A DNA stretch of 22,688 nucleotides from NCBI GenBank assembly GCA_002712335.1, contig PATI01000016.1, positions 94,756-117,443 of the forward strand, given 5' to 3'. Shown here one piece after another: positions 7,461 to 16,487 of this stretch. The position numbers were made by a program, and so were the translations under genes. The DNA comes from Rhodospirillaceae bacterium. GTDB lineage: Bacteria > Pseudomonadota > Alphaproteobacteria > MPNO01 > UBA2964. The notes below the pieces were generated by a model. The model was not told where the DNA came from. It ran no database searches and saw nothing but the letters and a program-made list of their open reading frames with translations. Numbering within the stretch: position 1 is the first letter of the stretch; every line of letters starts with the position of its first letter.

Positions 7461-10232
7461 ATGACCGAATCTTTGAAAAGTCGTGATGTTCTTAATCTAG
7501 AGTCCATGTGGTTCGAATTAACTGAAGAGTTGGAAGAAGAAACTCCATCCAAAGTTGTCCGTGCGGCTTTATTAAAAGCATCTCAAAAAGCTTTAGAAAC
7601 TGGACGGCTAAAAATTCAGAAACGTTTCGAGGGGGATAAACAGCTCGGCGAAGAAACAATCCGCGCTAACTCTCTATTAATAGACCAGCTACTCAAATTT
7701 GCTTTCGAAGTTACGACTACCCGAGTTTATCCCACTGCAGAACCGACCGAGTCCGAGAAAATTGGTATTGCCGCGGTGGGGGGATATGGTCGCGGTGAAA
7801 TGGCCCCCTATTCTGACATTGATTTACTGTTTTTGCTTCCATATCGACTAACGCCGCGTGTTGAACAAATCGTTGAATCAATACTCTACCTATTATGGGA
7901 TCTAGGTTTGAAGGTAGGGCATGCCACTAGAACAATTGATGACTGTATTCGCTTATCACAAAATGATATCACGATACGGACATCTATTTTGGAGGTGCGG
8001 TTTATATCAGGAAACAGGCCCCTTTTTAATACTCTAAAAAAGAAATTTCTTGACGAGGTTATCAAAGACTCCGCACTAGAATTTGTCGAAGAAAAGCTAA
8101 AAGAGCGCGATTATCGGCACCTGAGAATGGGGGATTCGCGGTATGTTTTGGAACCAAATATAAAAGACGGGAAAGGTGGATTGCGCGACCTACAAACGCT
8201 TTTTTGGATAGCTAAGTATTTGTATCAAGTAGATAAGGTTGAAGATCTTATAAAGGAAGGTGTTCTGACCACACGTGAAGCAAAAAGGTTTCAGCGCGCA
8301 CAAGTCTTTCTTTGGACTGTTCGCTGCTATCTCCATTATATTGCTGGACGTGCTGAAGATCGTTTGACCTTTGATCTGCAAACGGAAATTTGCCAAAGAC
8401 TGGGTTATAAGGATCGTGCTGGGACGCGGGGTGTTGAACGCTTTATGAAACACTACTACTTAACAGCTAAAGAAGTAGGAGATCTCACCAGGATATTTTG
8501 TGCAGCGCTAGAGTCCGAGGAGCGTCGAAGTTTGCCGTTAGCCTTTGTAAATCTAGATTGGCTTCGGCGTGATATAGAGGGATTTCCGATTCAGTCAGGG
8601 AGGCTTTCTGTTTTTTCTGAAGAAGATTTTGAGGCCAACCCAACACGAATTTTGCAGCTGTTTTACGTGGCACAAAAACGGGGAATTGATATTCATCCGA
8701 ACGCACTGCGGCTTGTTACCAGAAATCTCAAAAAAGTGGACTCGATTCGGACGGAACCCGAAGCTAATGATTTATTTATCAAAATTTTAACTACATCCTC
8801 CGGTGCTGAGGCTACATTGAGGCGTATGAATGAGTCGGGGGTTTTTGGACGATTTATTCCTGACTTTGGTCGAGTTGTAGCCCAAATGCAGCATGACATG
8901 TATCATGTGTATACAGTGGATGAACATACTATTTTTGCTATTGGTATTCTCCACAATATCGAACAAGGTGGCTTCAATAAGGATATGCCAGTTGCTAGTG
9001 AGGTTATTCATAAAATAAGTTCGCGAAAAGCCCTATTTGTAGCATTGTTTTTACATGATATTGCAAAAGGGCGTGGCGGCGATCACTCTCTATTGGGGGC
9101 AGAGGTTGCAGAAAATTTATCTCCACGTCTCGGCCTTTCCTCCGAAGAGACGGAAACAGTATCATGGTTGGTGCGCAATCATTTGCTTATGAGCCGTATA
9201 GCCTTTCACCGTGATTTAACCGACATAAAAAGCATTAAGGATTTTTCTAATACGGTTCAATCTCTTGAGAGACTTAGGCTACTTTTGTTACTCACTGTCG
9301 CTGATATCCGGGCTGTTGGACCCAATGTTTGGAATAATTGGAAAGCTTCTTTGTTGAGGGAGCTGTATTTTTCTACCGAAGCTGAGTTGTCGGGGGGCCA
9401 TAATGCGACTGGTCGTGAATCTCGAATTGAAGCCGCAAAATCCTCTGTTATGGATGGTTTGAAAGACTGGGATGAAGGCTCCCGTGAAAAATTTTTAGCA
9501 CTTGGTTATGCTTCATATTGGCTGTCAATCGATACTGGTGCTCATTTAAGGCATGCTAATATAGTTAAGGTTGCAGAAGAAAAGGGTGAAAAAATTGCTT
9601 TGGACGTTAGAGTAGACAAAGAAAATGATATTACTGAGATAACAATATTTACCGCAGATCATCCGGGTCTATTCTCTAGAATAGCTGGTGCAATGGCCGT
9701 ATCCGGAGCCAATATTGTTGAAGCAAAAATTTTTACAATGACCAGCGGCATGGCCCTAGATATATTTTCAATTCAAGATTCCAGAAGACAGGCATTTGAA
9801 GAAAAATTATCCATCACCCGTTTGTGTGATCGAATCAAAACCACACTTACAGGTGAGTTTAATGTGTCAGAAATATTGGGAAAAAAATCATTTGTAACGC
9901 GACGGTCTAATGTTTTTAAAGTTCCCCCAAGAGTATTGATAAATAATTCCGCCAGCAGCACTCACTCGCTTATTGAGGTAAACGCTCTGGATCGAGCCGG
10001 ACTGTTGCATCAGGTAACTCGAACATTAACACAACTCGGTTTACAAATTTCTAGTGCTTTAATTACGACATATGGGGAACGGGCCGTGGATGTGTTTTAT
10101 GTAAAAGATGCCTTTGGTATGCAGGTGACTCACAGTGAAAAGCTTAAACAAATTCGTGAAACTGTTTTAGGAATTATTACCGACGGTGATGAGATGGTGC
10201 AAAATAATGATGTTGCGATCTCAAAAAATTAA
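7461..10232 (+). CDS. glnD: Bifunctional PII uridylyltransferase/uridylyl-removing enzyme
   Basis: The nitrogen-status sensor that adds UMP to PII proteins when glutamine is low and removes it when glutamine is high. At 923 residues it has all expected domains. The nucleotidyltransferase motif GGYGRGEMAPYSDIDLL is at 107-123, with the metal-binding SDID. The GlnD-specific middle region includes GKGGLRDLQTLFWIAKY. The HD phosphohydrolase carries VDEHTIFAIGIL near 486 and FLHDIAKGRGGDHS near 530. Two C-terminal ACT domains that sense glutamine start near 724 (FTADHPGLFSRIAGAM) and 836 (ALDRAGLLHQVTRTL). It starts 70 nt after mutS, with no clear Shine-Dalgarno sequence before the ATG, and is followed by murJ at 64 nt. 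The mutS-glnD-murJ order is familiar from other Alphaproteobacteria. Confidence 0.96.
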   Translation: MTESLKSRDVLNLESMWFELTEELEEETPSKVVRAALLKASQKALETGRLKIQKRFEGDKQLGEETIRANSLLIDQLLKFAFEVTTTRVYPTAEPTESEKIGIAAVGGYGRGEMAPYSDIDLLFLLPYRLTPRVEQIVESILYLLWDLGLKVGHATRTIDDCIRLSQNDITIRTSILEVRFISGNRPLFNTLKKKFLDEVIKDSALEFVEEKLKERDYRHLRMGDSRYVLEPNIKDGKGGLRDLQTLFWIAKYLYQVDKVEDLIKEGVLTTREAKRFQRAQVFLWTVRCYLHYIAGRAEDRLTFDLQTEICQRLGYKDRAGTRGVERFMKHYYLTAKEVGDLTRIFCAALESEERRSLPLAFVNLDWLRRDIEGFPIQSGRLSVFSEEDFEANPTRILQLFYVAQKRGIDIHPNALRLVTRNLKKVDSIRTEPEANDLFIKILTTSSGAEATLRRMNESGVFGRFIPDFGRVVAQMQHDMYHVYTVDEHTIFAIGILHNIEQGGFNKDMPVASEVIHKISSRKALFVALFLHDIAKGRGGDHSLLGAEVAENLSPRLGLSSEETETVSWLVRNHLLMSRIAFHRDLTDIKSIKDFSNTVQSLERLRLLLLLTVADIRAVGPNVWNNWKASLLRELYFSTEAELSGGHNATGRESRIEAAKSSVMDGLKDWDEGSREKFLALGYASYWLSIDTGAHLRHANIVKVAEEKGEKIALDVRVDKENDITEITIFTADHPGLFSRIAGAMAVSGANIVEAKIFTMTSGMALDIFSIQDSRRQAFEEKLSITRLCDRIKTTLTGEFNVSEILGKKSFVTRRSNVFKVPPRVLINNSASSTHSLIEVNALDRAGLLHQVTRTLTQLGLQISSALITTYGERAVDVFYVKDAFGMQVTHSEKLKQIRETVLGIITDGDEMVQNNDVAISKN

Positions 10233-10296
10233 AAGTCTTTTTCCCACGCCAACCGCGTTTTGCTCCTTTCTAGCGAGCCGCAACTAGGGGCCGCCT

Positions 10297-11850
10297 ATGG
10301 TGTTATTACGTTCAATTATCACTGTTGGCAGTTATACTTTCATTAGCCGTATATTTGGTTTTATACGGGATATCCTAATTGCGGCTTTTCTTGGTACTGG
10401 TCCGGTAGCTGATGCGTTCTTTGTAGCTTTTAAGATACCAAATTTTTTTCGTCGACTTTTTGCAGAGGGTGCCTTTAGTGCAGCCTTTGTACCCCTTTTC
10501 GCTGCCAAATTGACGGATAAAGGAAAGCAGGCCGCTCTGAGATTTGCTAGAGATGCTCTATCGATCATGGTTGTTTTTTTATTTTTATTCGTAACGTTAT
10601 TACAAATTTTAATGCCATGGTTAATGTATTTCTTCGCGCCTGGTTTCGCCGATGATGCAGCAAGGTTTCCTCTTGCGGTTGAACTGACCCGCATTACATT
10701 TCCTTATTTATTATTTATTTCGTTGGTTTCTATACTTGGAGGGGTGTTAAATTCGCTCGGACGCTTTGCGGCTGTGGCTGCTACACCAATTATGTTGAAT
10801 ATCACTCTAATTGGGATGATACTTTTGGCGACCCCCCATTTGCAATCTGCGGCTCATTCTCTTGCTTGGGGAGTTTTTCTGGCAGGAATAGTGCAACTCA
10901 TCTGGCTGGCGTATATTTGTAAGCGCGAAGGCGTTTTTCTGCATTTGCCTCGCCCCCGATTATCAAAGTCTATTCGCTATCTTTTCAAATTAATGGCACC
11001 TGGAGTTTTAGGAGCAGGCGTCTTACAAATTAATCAGCTTGTCGATGTGGTAATAGCATCGCTATTACCCACCGGCGCAATTTCTTTTCTTTATTATGCA
11101 GATCGAATTTGTCAATTACCGTTAGGTGTCGTAGGTGTTGCTATTGGAACGGCATTATTACCTGTTTTATCTCGGCAAATACGAAATGGTAACGATGGTG
11201 GGGCCTTGAATAGCCTCAATCGCGGAATTGAGTTTGCCCTTCTTTTAACTATCCCTGCGGTGGCAGCATTATTCATTATTTCTCAACCTATTGTCAGTGT
11301 GTTATTTGAACGCGGAGCATTTGGGCCTTTTGCGACCCTTGCCACAACTCAAGCCTTAATGGCATATGCCACAGGCCTACCCGCTTTTGTGCTTATAAAA
11401 GTTTTAGCACCTAGTTTTTTTGCTCGCCAGGACACAGCAACCCCGGTGAAAATAGCCCTAGTTTGTGTCTTTATTAACCTAGTTTTGAATATTGTATTGA
11501 TGCAATTTCTCAGCCACGTTGGAATAGCACTGGCTACGTCTATTTCCGCTTGGGTTAACGTTTTCCTCCTCGTTATTTGTTTGCGCGCCCGACGCCAGTT
11601 TGCTGTTGATAAAAAACTTAAGAAAAGATTTCTTCGCATTTTGCTTTCTATGTTGGGAATGCTATTTGCATTGTGGAGTATTTCCGAATTTTTTAATCCT
11701 CTCGAATTTAATGGACAAGGGGCTCGAGCAGGTATTCTGGCAATACTAATCTTTAGTGGGGTTTTTATTTATTTTTTGTTTGTCATCTTGTTCAAAGCCG
11801 TTGAAATGAAAGATATAAAAACATTGTTCAAAAGTAATTCTGCGGATTAA
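10297..11850 (+). CDS. murJ: Lipid II flippase MurJ (MviN family)
   Basis: A 517-residue polytopic membrane protein of the MOP superfamily that moves lipid II across the inner membrane for peptidoglycan synthesis. About 14 hydrophobic helices are visible. Diagnostic stretches are [19 protein letters not shown] (about 18-36), with the conserved arginines of the central cavity; [31 protein letters not shown]; and the later [17 protein letters not shown] and ERGAFG, with an arginine in the family position. The start is well supported: AGGGG at 10286-10290 stands 6 nt before the ATG at 10297. The stop TAA (11848-11850) is followed directly by an in-frame ATG of a 33-codon open frame that runs into trpS. 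Confidence 0.95.
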   Translation: MVLLRSIITVGSYTFISRIFGFIRDILIAAFLGTGPVADAFFVAFKIPNFFRRLFAEGAFSAAFVPLFAAKLTDKGKQAALRFARDALSIMVVFLFLFVTLLQILMPWLMYFFAPGFADDAARFPLAVELTRITFPYLLFISLVSILGGVLNSLGRFAAVAATPIMLNITLIGMILLATPHLQSAAHSLAWGVFLAGIVQLIWLAYICKREGVFLHLPRPRLSKSIRYLFKLMAPGVLGAGVLQINQLVDVVIASLLPTGAISFLYYADRICQLPLGVVGVAIGTALLPVLSRQIRNGNDGGALNSLNRGIEFALLLTIPAVAALFIISQPIVSVLFERGAFGPFATLATTQALMAYATGLPAFVLIKVLAPSFFARQDTATPVKIALVCVFINLVLNIVLMQFLSHVGIALATSISAWVNVFLLVICLRARRQFAVDKKLKKRFLRILLSMLGMLFALWSISEFFNPLEFNGQGARAGILAILIFSGVFIYFLFVILFKAVEMKDIKTLFKSNSAD

Positions 11851-11952
11851 ATGGCCAAGCTTGACGTTATGCGCCAATGGAGGGATAACCACACCCCCAA
11901 GGGGGGATCAGATTATGGCAAGAGTATTTTCAGGAGTTCAGCCCACCGGTAA
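11851..11952 (+). other. Short open frame and GC hairpin in the trpS leader (speculative)
   Basis: Directly after the murJ stop, an ATG in the same frame opens 33 codons ending at TAA 11950-11952, inside trpS and in another frame. Codon 10 is UGG (Trp, 11878-11880). Downstream, CCCCC (11894-11898) and GGGGGG (11901-11906) can pair as a small GC stem that would include the trpS Shine-Dalgarno sequence. It has no Shine-Dalgarno sequence of its own but could be translated by reinitiation after murJ. I cannot tell whether it is expressed. Confidence 0.2.
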
Positions 11953-12922
11953 TTTGCATTTGGGAAATTATCTCGGAGCCATACGGAATTTTGTCAGATT
12001 GCAAGAACAAAATGATTGTATTTACTGTGTAGTTGATATGCATGCCATAACAGTTTGGCAAAATCCGAATGAGCTGAAGAAAAATACTAGAGAGGTTGCT
12101 GCGGCGTTTTTAGCTTCGGGAATTAACCCAGAAACACAGATAATTTTTAATCAGAGTAGTGTTCCAGAACATGCTGAGATTGCCTGGATTTTTAATTGCA
12201 TTTCGCGTATTGGGTGGCTTAATAGAATGACCCAATTTAAAGAAAAGGCGGGTAAGAAACGAGAAAATGCGAGTGTGGGGTTATATGTTTACCCAAATTT
12301 AATGGCCGCAGACATTTTATTATATAAAGCAACTCACGTTCCAGTAGGCGAAGATCAAAAACAACATCTTGAACTGACACGCGATGTTGCAAAAAAGTTT
12401 AATAGCGATTTTGATTTAAATTATTTTCCAATAGTAGAACCTATCATTCTAGAATCGGCAGCTAGGGTAATGAGTTTGCGTGATGGTAAATCTAAAATGA
12501 GCAAATCCGATCCATCTGATTATTCTAGATTAAACTTAAATGATAACGCTGATATGATATCTAAAAAGATTCAAAAAGCGCGTACTGACTCGGAACCTGT
12601 ACCCGATGGGTCATTGGAAGGGGGAACCAATGAGACTAGGCCAGAGGCCTATAACCTAATGGAAATTTATGCTGCCCTCGCCGATAAGTCTTTGATACAA
12701 ATACAGGAAGAGTTCGGTGGTAAGCAGTTTTCTGAATTTAAAAAATCTTTAATAGATGTAGCAGTGGAGAAACTTAGTCCTATTAGTTCAGAGATGCGCC
12801 GTATAAGTGAAGATCCGAACTATATTGATGGAGTACTTTTAAATGGTGCGAAACGTGCTAGTGCTATTGCAAAACCTATTAAAGACGAGATATTTGATAT
12901 TGTAGGATTCATCAGAAATTGA
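11915..12922 (+). CDS. trpS: Tryptophan--tRNA ligase
   Basis: A class I aminoacyl-tRNA synthetase that charges tRNA-Trp. From the ATG at 11915 it is 335 residues, matching E. coli (334). An upstream TTG at 11861 would add 18 unlike residues and is not favoured, because [19 protein letters not shown] is the normal N-terminus and a G-rich Shine-Dalgarno sequence (11901-11906) stands 8 nt before the ATG. The HIGH-type motif is HLGN (15-18) and the KMSKS loop is at 194-198 in [11 protein letters not shown]. Residues such as CVVDMHAIT and [13 protein letters not shown], typical of the active site, are present. It lies 64 nt after murJ and 13 nt before the transporter gene, so probably in one transcript. 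Confidence 0.95.
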   Translation: MARVFSGVQPTGNLHLGNYLGAIRNFVRLQEQNDCIYCVVDMHAITVWQNPNELKKNTREVAAAFLASGINPETQIIFNQSSVPEHAEIAWIFNCISRIGWLNRMTQFKEKAGKKRENASVGLYVYPNLMAADILLYKATHVPVGEDQKQHLELTRDVAKKFNSDFDLNYFPIVEPIILESAARVMSLRDGKSKMSKSDPSDYSRLNLNDNADMISKKIQKARTDSEPVPDGSLEGGTNETRPEAYNLMEIYAALADKSLIQIQEEFGGKQFSEFKKSLIDVAVEKLSPISSEMRRISEDPNYIDGVLLNGAKRASAIAKPIKDEIFDIVGFIRN

Positions 12923-12935
12923 TGCGCTTATAAAA

Positions 12936-14477
12936 ATGGCAGAAAATAGTTTGATTAATAATAGCCTCAGGGCCTACGAGCCTCGTGAGGTATGGCGACG
13001 GAAAGTTCGTCGGCGTGGCTATCAACAATTATTGATCATACAGGCTCAATTTAATCTCTATTATTTTTGGGAAAAACGGTGGTTCTTTATAGCTATGGCC
13101 TTAGGATTAGTTTTGTATTCCATGCCCCCACCGGAAGGTTTGTCTAGAGAAGGACAAATCGTTTTGACGATGTCAATTGTTGCCATAATTCTTTTTGTTA
13201 CCGAACCTATTCCGTTACCTACGGTTGCTTTATTAATTATTGTTGGCCAGGTATTTCTCTTGGGCCTTGGGTCGACAACAGTTGCTAAATCTTTGATGAC
13301 CGACTCTGTTTTGTTTATTATGGGGTCTTTGATGCTGGCCGTTGCTGTTGTTAAACAGAAACTGGATATGCGCATTGCATGGTTAATCGTTCGTATAACC
13401 GGTACAAAAACAACGAGGGTATGTTTCGGTATTTCACTTGTTTCAGGTGTTTTGGCCTCCTTTGTTGGCGAGCATACGGTTGCGGCGATGATGCTCCCTG
13501 TTGGTATCACACTGATAAGCTTAACGTCTAAGGATCCCAAACAGGTAGCGAGTTTAGCCGCTGTGCTTTTATTTTCAATTTCTTATGGATGTTCCGTTGC
13601 TGGGATTGGCACGCCTTCGGGGGGGGCGCGTAATGCGATAATGATTGGTTATTGGAAAGAATTCTTTTTTGATCCTGGCAGTCCGGAAACATATAAATAC
13701 CTAATCGATTATCTCACTTGGATGTTTTATGCTTATCCAATATTTTTGATTCAATTACCATTTGTAACGCTGATATTACATTGGACATTTAAACCAAGAC
13801 AAAAAAATTTATCGCGAGCGGTTTCTAAACTTCGTCGGCAGTTATCAGAGCAAGGTCCTATGTCCCCAGCCGACTGGATGGCAATTGTAATATTTGTTTT
13901 AATTCTTTTAGGATGGATATTGTTTTCGGGGGAAGTCGGTCTCGGAACCGTCGCAGTTACAGGGGCTGCAATATTTTTGATAGCTGGACTAGTGAAATGG
14001 GAAGAAATTAATTCGGGAGTTAACTGGGGCGTAGTTCTTTTGTATGCGGCGGCAATTTCCTTGGGTCTTCAAATGAAAGATACCGGGGCTGCAAAATGGG
14101 TAGCAGAGAGTTTTCTGGAATTTCTAGCGCCACTCGGGGCGGAGTCAGGTCTCGGATTATGGGCCTCTATTTCCGTGTTGACTACGATCGTCACTAATAC
14201 GATGTCAAATGGAGCTGCAGTGGCAGTACTGGGACCAATTGTGCTGAATATGGCCACAGTTGCGGGGGAAAGCCCTATACTTATCGGATTTATTACGGCT
14301 GTCTCGTCGGCATTTGCATATCTTACGGTGATAGGAACGCCAGCATGCACTATTGTATATGCCTCCGGCTATCTTAAAACTACGGACTTTTTAAAAGTTG
14401 GTTGGCGTATGGTTATTATGTCCACATTATTATTACTTATTGCCTCTTCAATTTACTGGCCATTTTTATTAAGTTGA
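12936..14477 (+). CDS. SLC13/DASS-type anion transporter with altered SNT motifs
   Basis: A 513-residue membrane protein with about 11-12 hydrophobic helices after a 50-residue basic, probably cytoplasmic N-terminus. It has the two-repeat outline of the divalent anion:sodium symporter family: the early VTEPIPLPTVALLI, the first hairpin followed by AMMLP, the loop GIGTPSGGARN (223-233), and the second hairpin before VIGTPACTIVYASGY. In well-studied members both hairpins carry Ser-Asn-Thr, which binds Na+ and carboxylate. Here the first reads Gly178-Glu179-His180 and the second Ser424-Asn425-Gly426, so ion coupling and substrate should not be copied from dicarboxylate transporters. It starts 13 nt after trpS without a good Shine-Dalgarno sequence and ends 6 nt before a universal stress protein gene. 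The family is likely; the substrate is unknown. Confidence 0.8.
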   Translation: MAENSLINNSLRAYEPREVWRRKVRRRGYQQLLIIQAQFNLYYFWEKRWFFIAMALGLVLYSMPPPEGLSREGQIVLTMSIVAIILFVTEPIPLPTVALLIIVGQVFLLGLGSTTVAKSLMTDSVLFIMGSLMLAVAVVKQKLDMRIAWLIVRITGTKTTRVCFGISLVSGVLASFVGEHTVAAMMLPVGITLISLTSKDPKQVASLAAVLLFSISYGCSVAGIGTPSGGARNAIMIGYWKEFFFDPGSPETYKYLIDYLTWMFYAYPIFLIQLPFVTLILHWTFKPRQKNLSRAVSKLRRQLSEQGPMSPADWMAIVIFVLILLGWILFSGEVGLGTVAVTGAAIFLIAGLVKWEEINSGVNWGVVLLYAAAISLGLQMKDTGAAKWVAESFLEFLAPLGAESGLGLWASISVLTTIVTNTMSNGAAVAVLGPIVLNMATVAGESPILIGFITAVSSAFAYLTVIGTPACTIVYASGYLKTTDFLKVGWRMVIMSTLLLLIASSIYWPFLLS

Positions 14478-14483
14478 CTCTCC

Positions 14484-15500
14484 ATGTTTCAGAATTGGCC
14501 AAAATTACATTCTACCGATACTAATCAATCTGTATTAACAAGACTGAGAGAAGAAAGAAGAAACAGATTTAGAATATTGGTTTGTCTTGATGGCTCTCCA
14601 GAATCTATGCGGGGCCTTAAAGTAGCTGCAGAAATCAAGCCATCTGAATATTGTGATATAATACTTCTTTATGTGAGATCTATTGATCAGGGTTTGCGGA
14701 CCGGAGGCCTTCAAATGAAGATAGCTAGGGAAAACATGCTTGAGTGGGGCTTGGAACTTCCGGGAATAGGATATCTCAAAGAAGGCCTGTCCATGCTGGT
14801 AAACGATGAGGAGCTCAAAGCTGACTGGCAGATTAATTCCAGTCATACAGATAGCTGGGGTGATCCAGTGGGCGATAACAAAGTAGAATACAAGAATTCT
14901 GACGGAAGATCTATTGTTTTAAAATTAAAAACTGCTCCTGATCCAGCTAGTGGTATATTGGATCAATATGAACTAGGGCCTTATAACCTGATAATTATGG
15001 GTGCCCCAAAAACTTGGCGGAGTGAATTTGGAGCTTTTTTTGGTGCACCTGTTGCGCAGAAAGTTGCAACGTTATCTCCTTGTTCAGTTCTTCTTAGCCG
15101 AACTAATATAGAACGCGATGAGTCAAATGGAAAAAATCATCTAATTTGTTTCAGCATGAGCAAGCATTCACTCGATGCTATGCAAAGGGATGCTGTCTTA
15201 GCTTATAATTGTGGGCATTCCATCTCACTTTATACAGTTATCAATCGAAAAACTGAATTAGCTGACGCGGAGAGATTATTGGATCAAGCAAGAGAGAGCG
15301 TATCCAAAATTGGAGTGGAGATAAAAGATGTTGATATAGGGATAGGTGATCCGGTGACCGAAATAATCAAAAAAGGGAGTAGTTATTATTTAATTTCTGT
15401 AGCCGCGTCTTCCAAGAAGTGGTATAAGCGATTTTTTACCACCGGCGTAGCATTTAATGTAATGGCTGCGTCTGATACAACGGTTTTAAACATTCGTTAG
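14484..15500 (+). CDS. Tandem universal stress protein (two Usp domains)
   Basis: A 338-residue soluble protein. The first Usp fold opens with FRILVCLDGSPESMRGLKVAAEI (about 30-52), interrupted by an insert of roughly 60 residues rich in charged and polar residues, and closes with IIMGAPKTWRSEFGAFFGA and SPCSVLLSR. The second half starts with HLICFSMSKHSLDAMQRDA and ends ISVAASSKKWYKRFF...TTVLNIR. The ATP-type Usp signature G-x2-G-x9-G-S/T is degenerate in both halves (a lysine replaces the second glycine in the first), so ATP binding is doubtful. The gene starts 6 nt after the SLC13-type transporter and ends 12 nt before the Bax-type gene, which suggests co-expression and perhaps a regulatory role toward the transporter. 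That link is inference. Confidence 0.82.
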   Translation: MFQNWPKLHSTDTNQSVLTRLREERRNRFRILVCLDGSPESMRGLKVAAEIKPSEYCDIILLYVRSIDQGLRTGGLQMKIARENMLEWGLELPGIGYLKEGLSMLVNDEELKADWQINSSHTDSWGDPVGDNKVEYKNSDGRSIVLKLKTAPDPASGILDQYELGPYNLIIMGAPKTWRSEFGAFFGAPVAQKVATLSPCSVLLSRTNIERDESNGKNHLICFSMSKHSLDAMQRDAVLAYNCGHSISLYTVINRKTELADAERLLDQARESVSKIGVEIKDVDIGIGDPVTEIIKKGSSYYLISVAASSKKWYKRFFTTGVAFNVMAASDTTVLNIR

Positions 15501-15512
15501 ATTATAAATCAA

Positions 15513-16487
15513 ATGACAATTTTTAAGGACTGGGAAATTGCGCGTAAATTAAGTTTTGAACGCACTGCGTTATTATTCATTGCTATCTGCGTTTTTAGCC
15601 TTTACGCGCTCGTTTTATCTCAACCTACTTCTGCCAGTATTAAGTTCGAGCAGCTGACTAAGAAGAACGCAGATCCTACTGATGATTTAAAAAAAATCTT
15701 CGCCAAAATTGGTTATCAGTTAGATTCTGTTCGGGCCCATCGCCAAGTACCAAGGATTTTCTTGGCAAGTGTTCCAAAAGACTTTGCTGACCTTAGTAAA
15801 CCTAGCGAGCGCAAAGCACTTTTTATAATGATGACGTTACCGTTAGTTCTAAATGTAAATGAGAAAATTTTGCTGGATCGAGCAAATTTAAAAAGGCTGG
15901 AGTTAAAAAAATCCACTGGCCAACCTTTTACGATAATCGACAGAAACTTACTAAAAAAACTTTCCAATAGATATGGTGCAGTTGGCTTAAATATTAGAGG
16001 ACTTTTAAAACGTGCTGATATTATTCCCCCTTCATTGGCTTTGGCACAATCTGCTGAAGAAAGTGGTTGGGGAACCTCCCGATTTGCGCATGAAGGAAAT
16101 GCTCTTTTTGGACAGAGGACTTGGCAAAGCGCAAAGGGCCTCGTACCTAAAAAGCGAGAAGAGGGGAAAAAGTTTAAAATACGGACCTTTGTTGATTTAT
16201 TGGAGGGTGTTAGGGCGTATGCTTTAAATCTGAATACAAACCCCTTTTATAAAAATTTTCGCGCAATGCGCGCAAAAATGCGCCAATCTGATCAGGGAAA
16301 AATAGATAGCGTTAATTTAGCTCAAACCTTGTTGCGATATTCTGAACGTGGTTCTGATTATGTCGCGACAATTCGAAATATAATTCGTGTTAATAATTTT
16401 ACTATTTTTGATGAGGTGAAGCTCCTAGACAAAGGTGCTAGATCACCACTTACATTACAGAATATAAATTCTGGTCCAGATGCTTAG
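15513..16487 (+). CDS. Bax-type glucosaminidase (peptidoglycan hydrolase family)
   Basis: A 324-residue protein with one N-terminal hydrophobic segment (about 18-38, ending near QPTSAS), so it is a membrane-anchored or secreted periplasmic protein. The C-terminal half matches the Bax/FlgJ-like endo-N-acetylglucosaminidase fold: PPSLALAQSAEESGWGTSR (172-190), with the probable catalytic Glu183 in ESGWG; FAHEGNALFGQRTW; and later FVDLLEGVRAYALNLN and LLRYSERGSDYVATIRNII. The family cleaves the glycan strands of peptidoglycan or related chitin-like polymers. Residues 55-170 resemble the Bax-specific N-terminal part (VPRIFLASVPKD, KALFIMMTLPLVL). It is the last gene of the plus-strand run, and its TAG stop overlaps the stop of the convergent deacetylase-like gene. 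Confidence 0.85.
   Translation: MTIFKDWEIARKLSFERTALLFIAICVFSLYALVLSQPTSASIKFEQLTKKNADPTDDLKKIFAKIGYQLDSVRAHRQVPRIFLASVPKDFADLSKPSERKALFIMMTLPLVLNVNEKILLDRANLKRLELKKSTGQPFTIIDRNLLKKLSNRYGAVGLNIRGLLKRADIIPPSLALAQSAEESGWGTSRFAHEGNALFGQRTWQSAKGLVPKKREEGKKFKIRTFVDLLEGVRAYALNLNTNPFYKNFRAMRAKMRQSDQGKIDSVNLAQTLLRYSERGSDYVATIRNIIRVNNFTIFDEVKLLDKGARSPLTLQNINSGPDA

Noticed and set aside
10332..10694. A 120-codon minus-strand frame in murJ
   Set aside because: Lies inside murJ; its basic, low-complexity translation is what membrane-protein codons give in antisense.
13061..13540. A 159-codon minus-strand frame in the SLC13 gene
   Set aside because: Shadow of hydrophobic codons in a well-supported membrane protein gene; no start signal and no motif.
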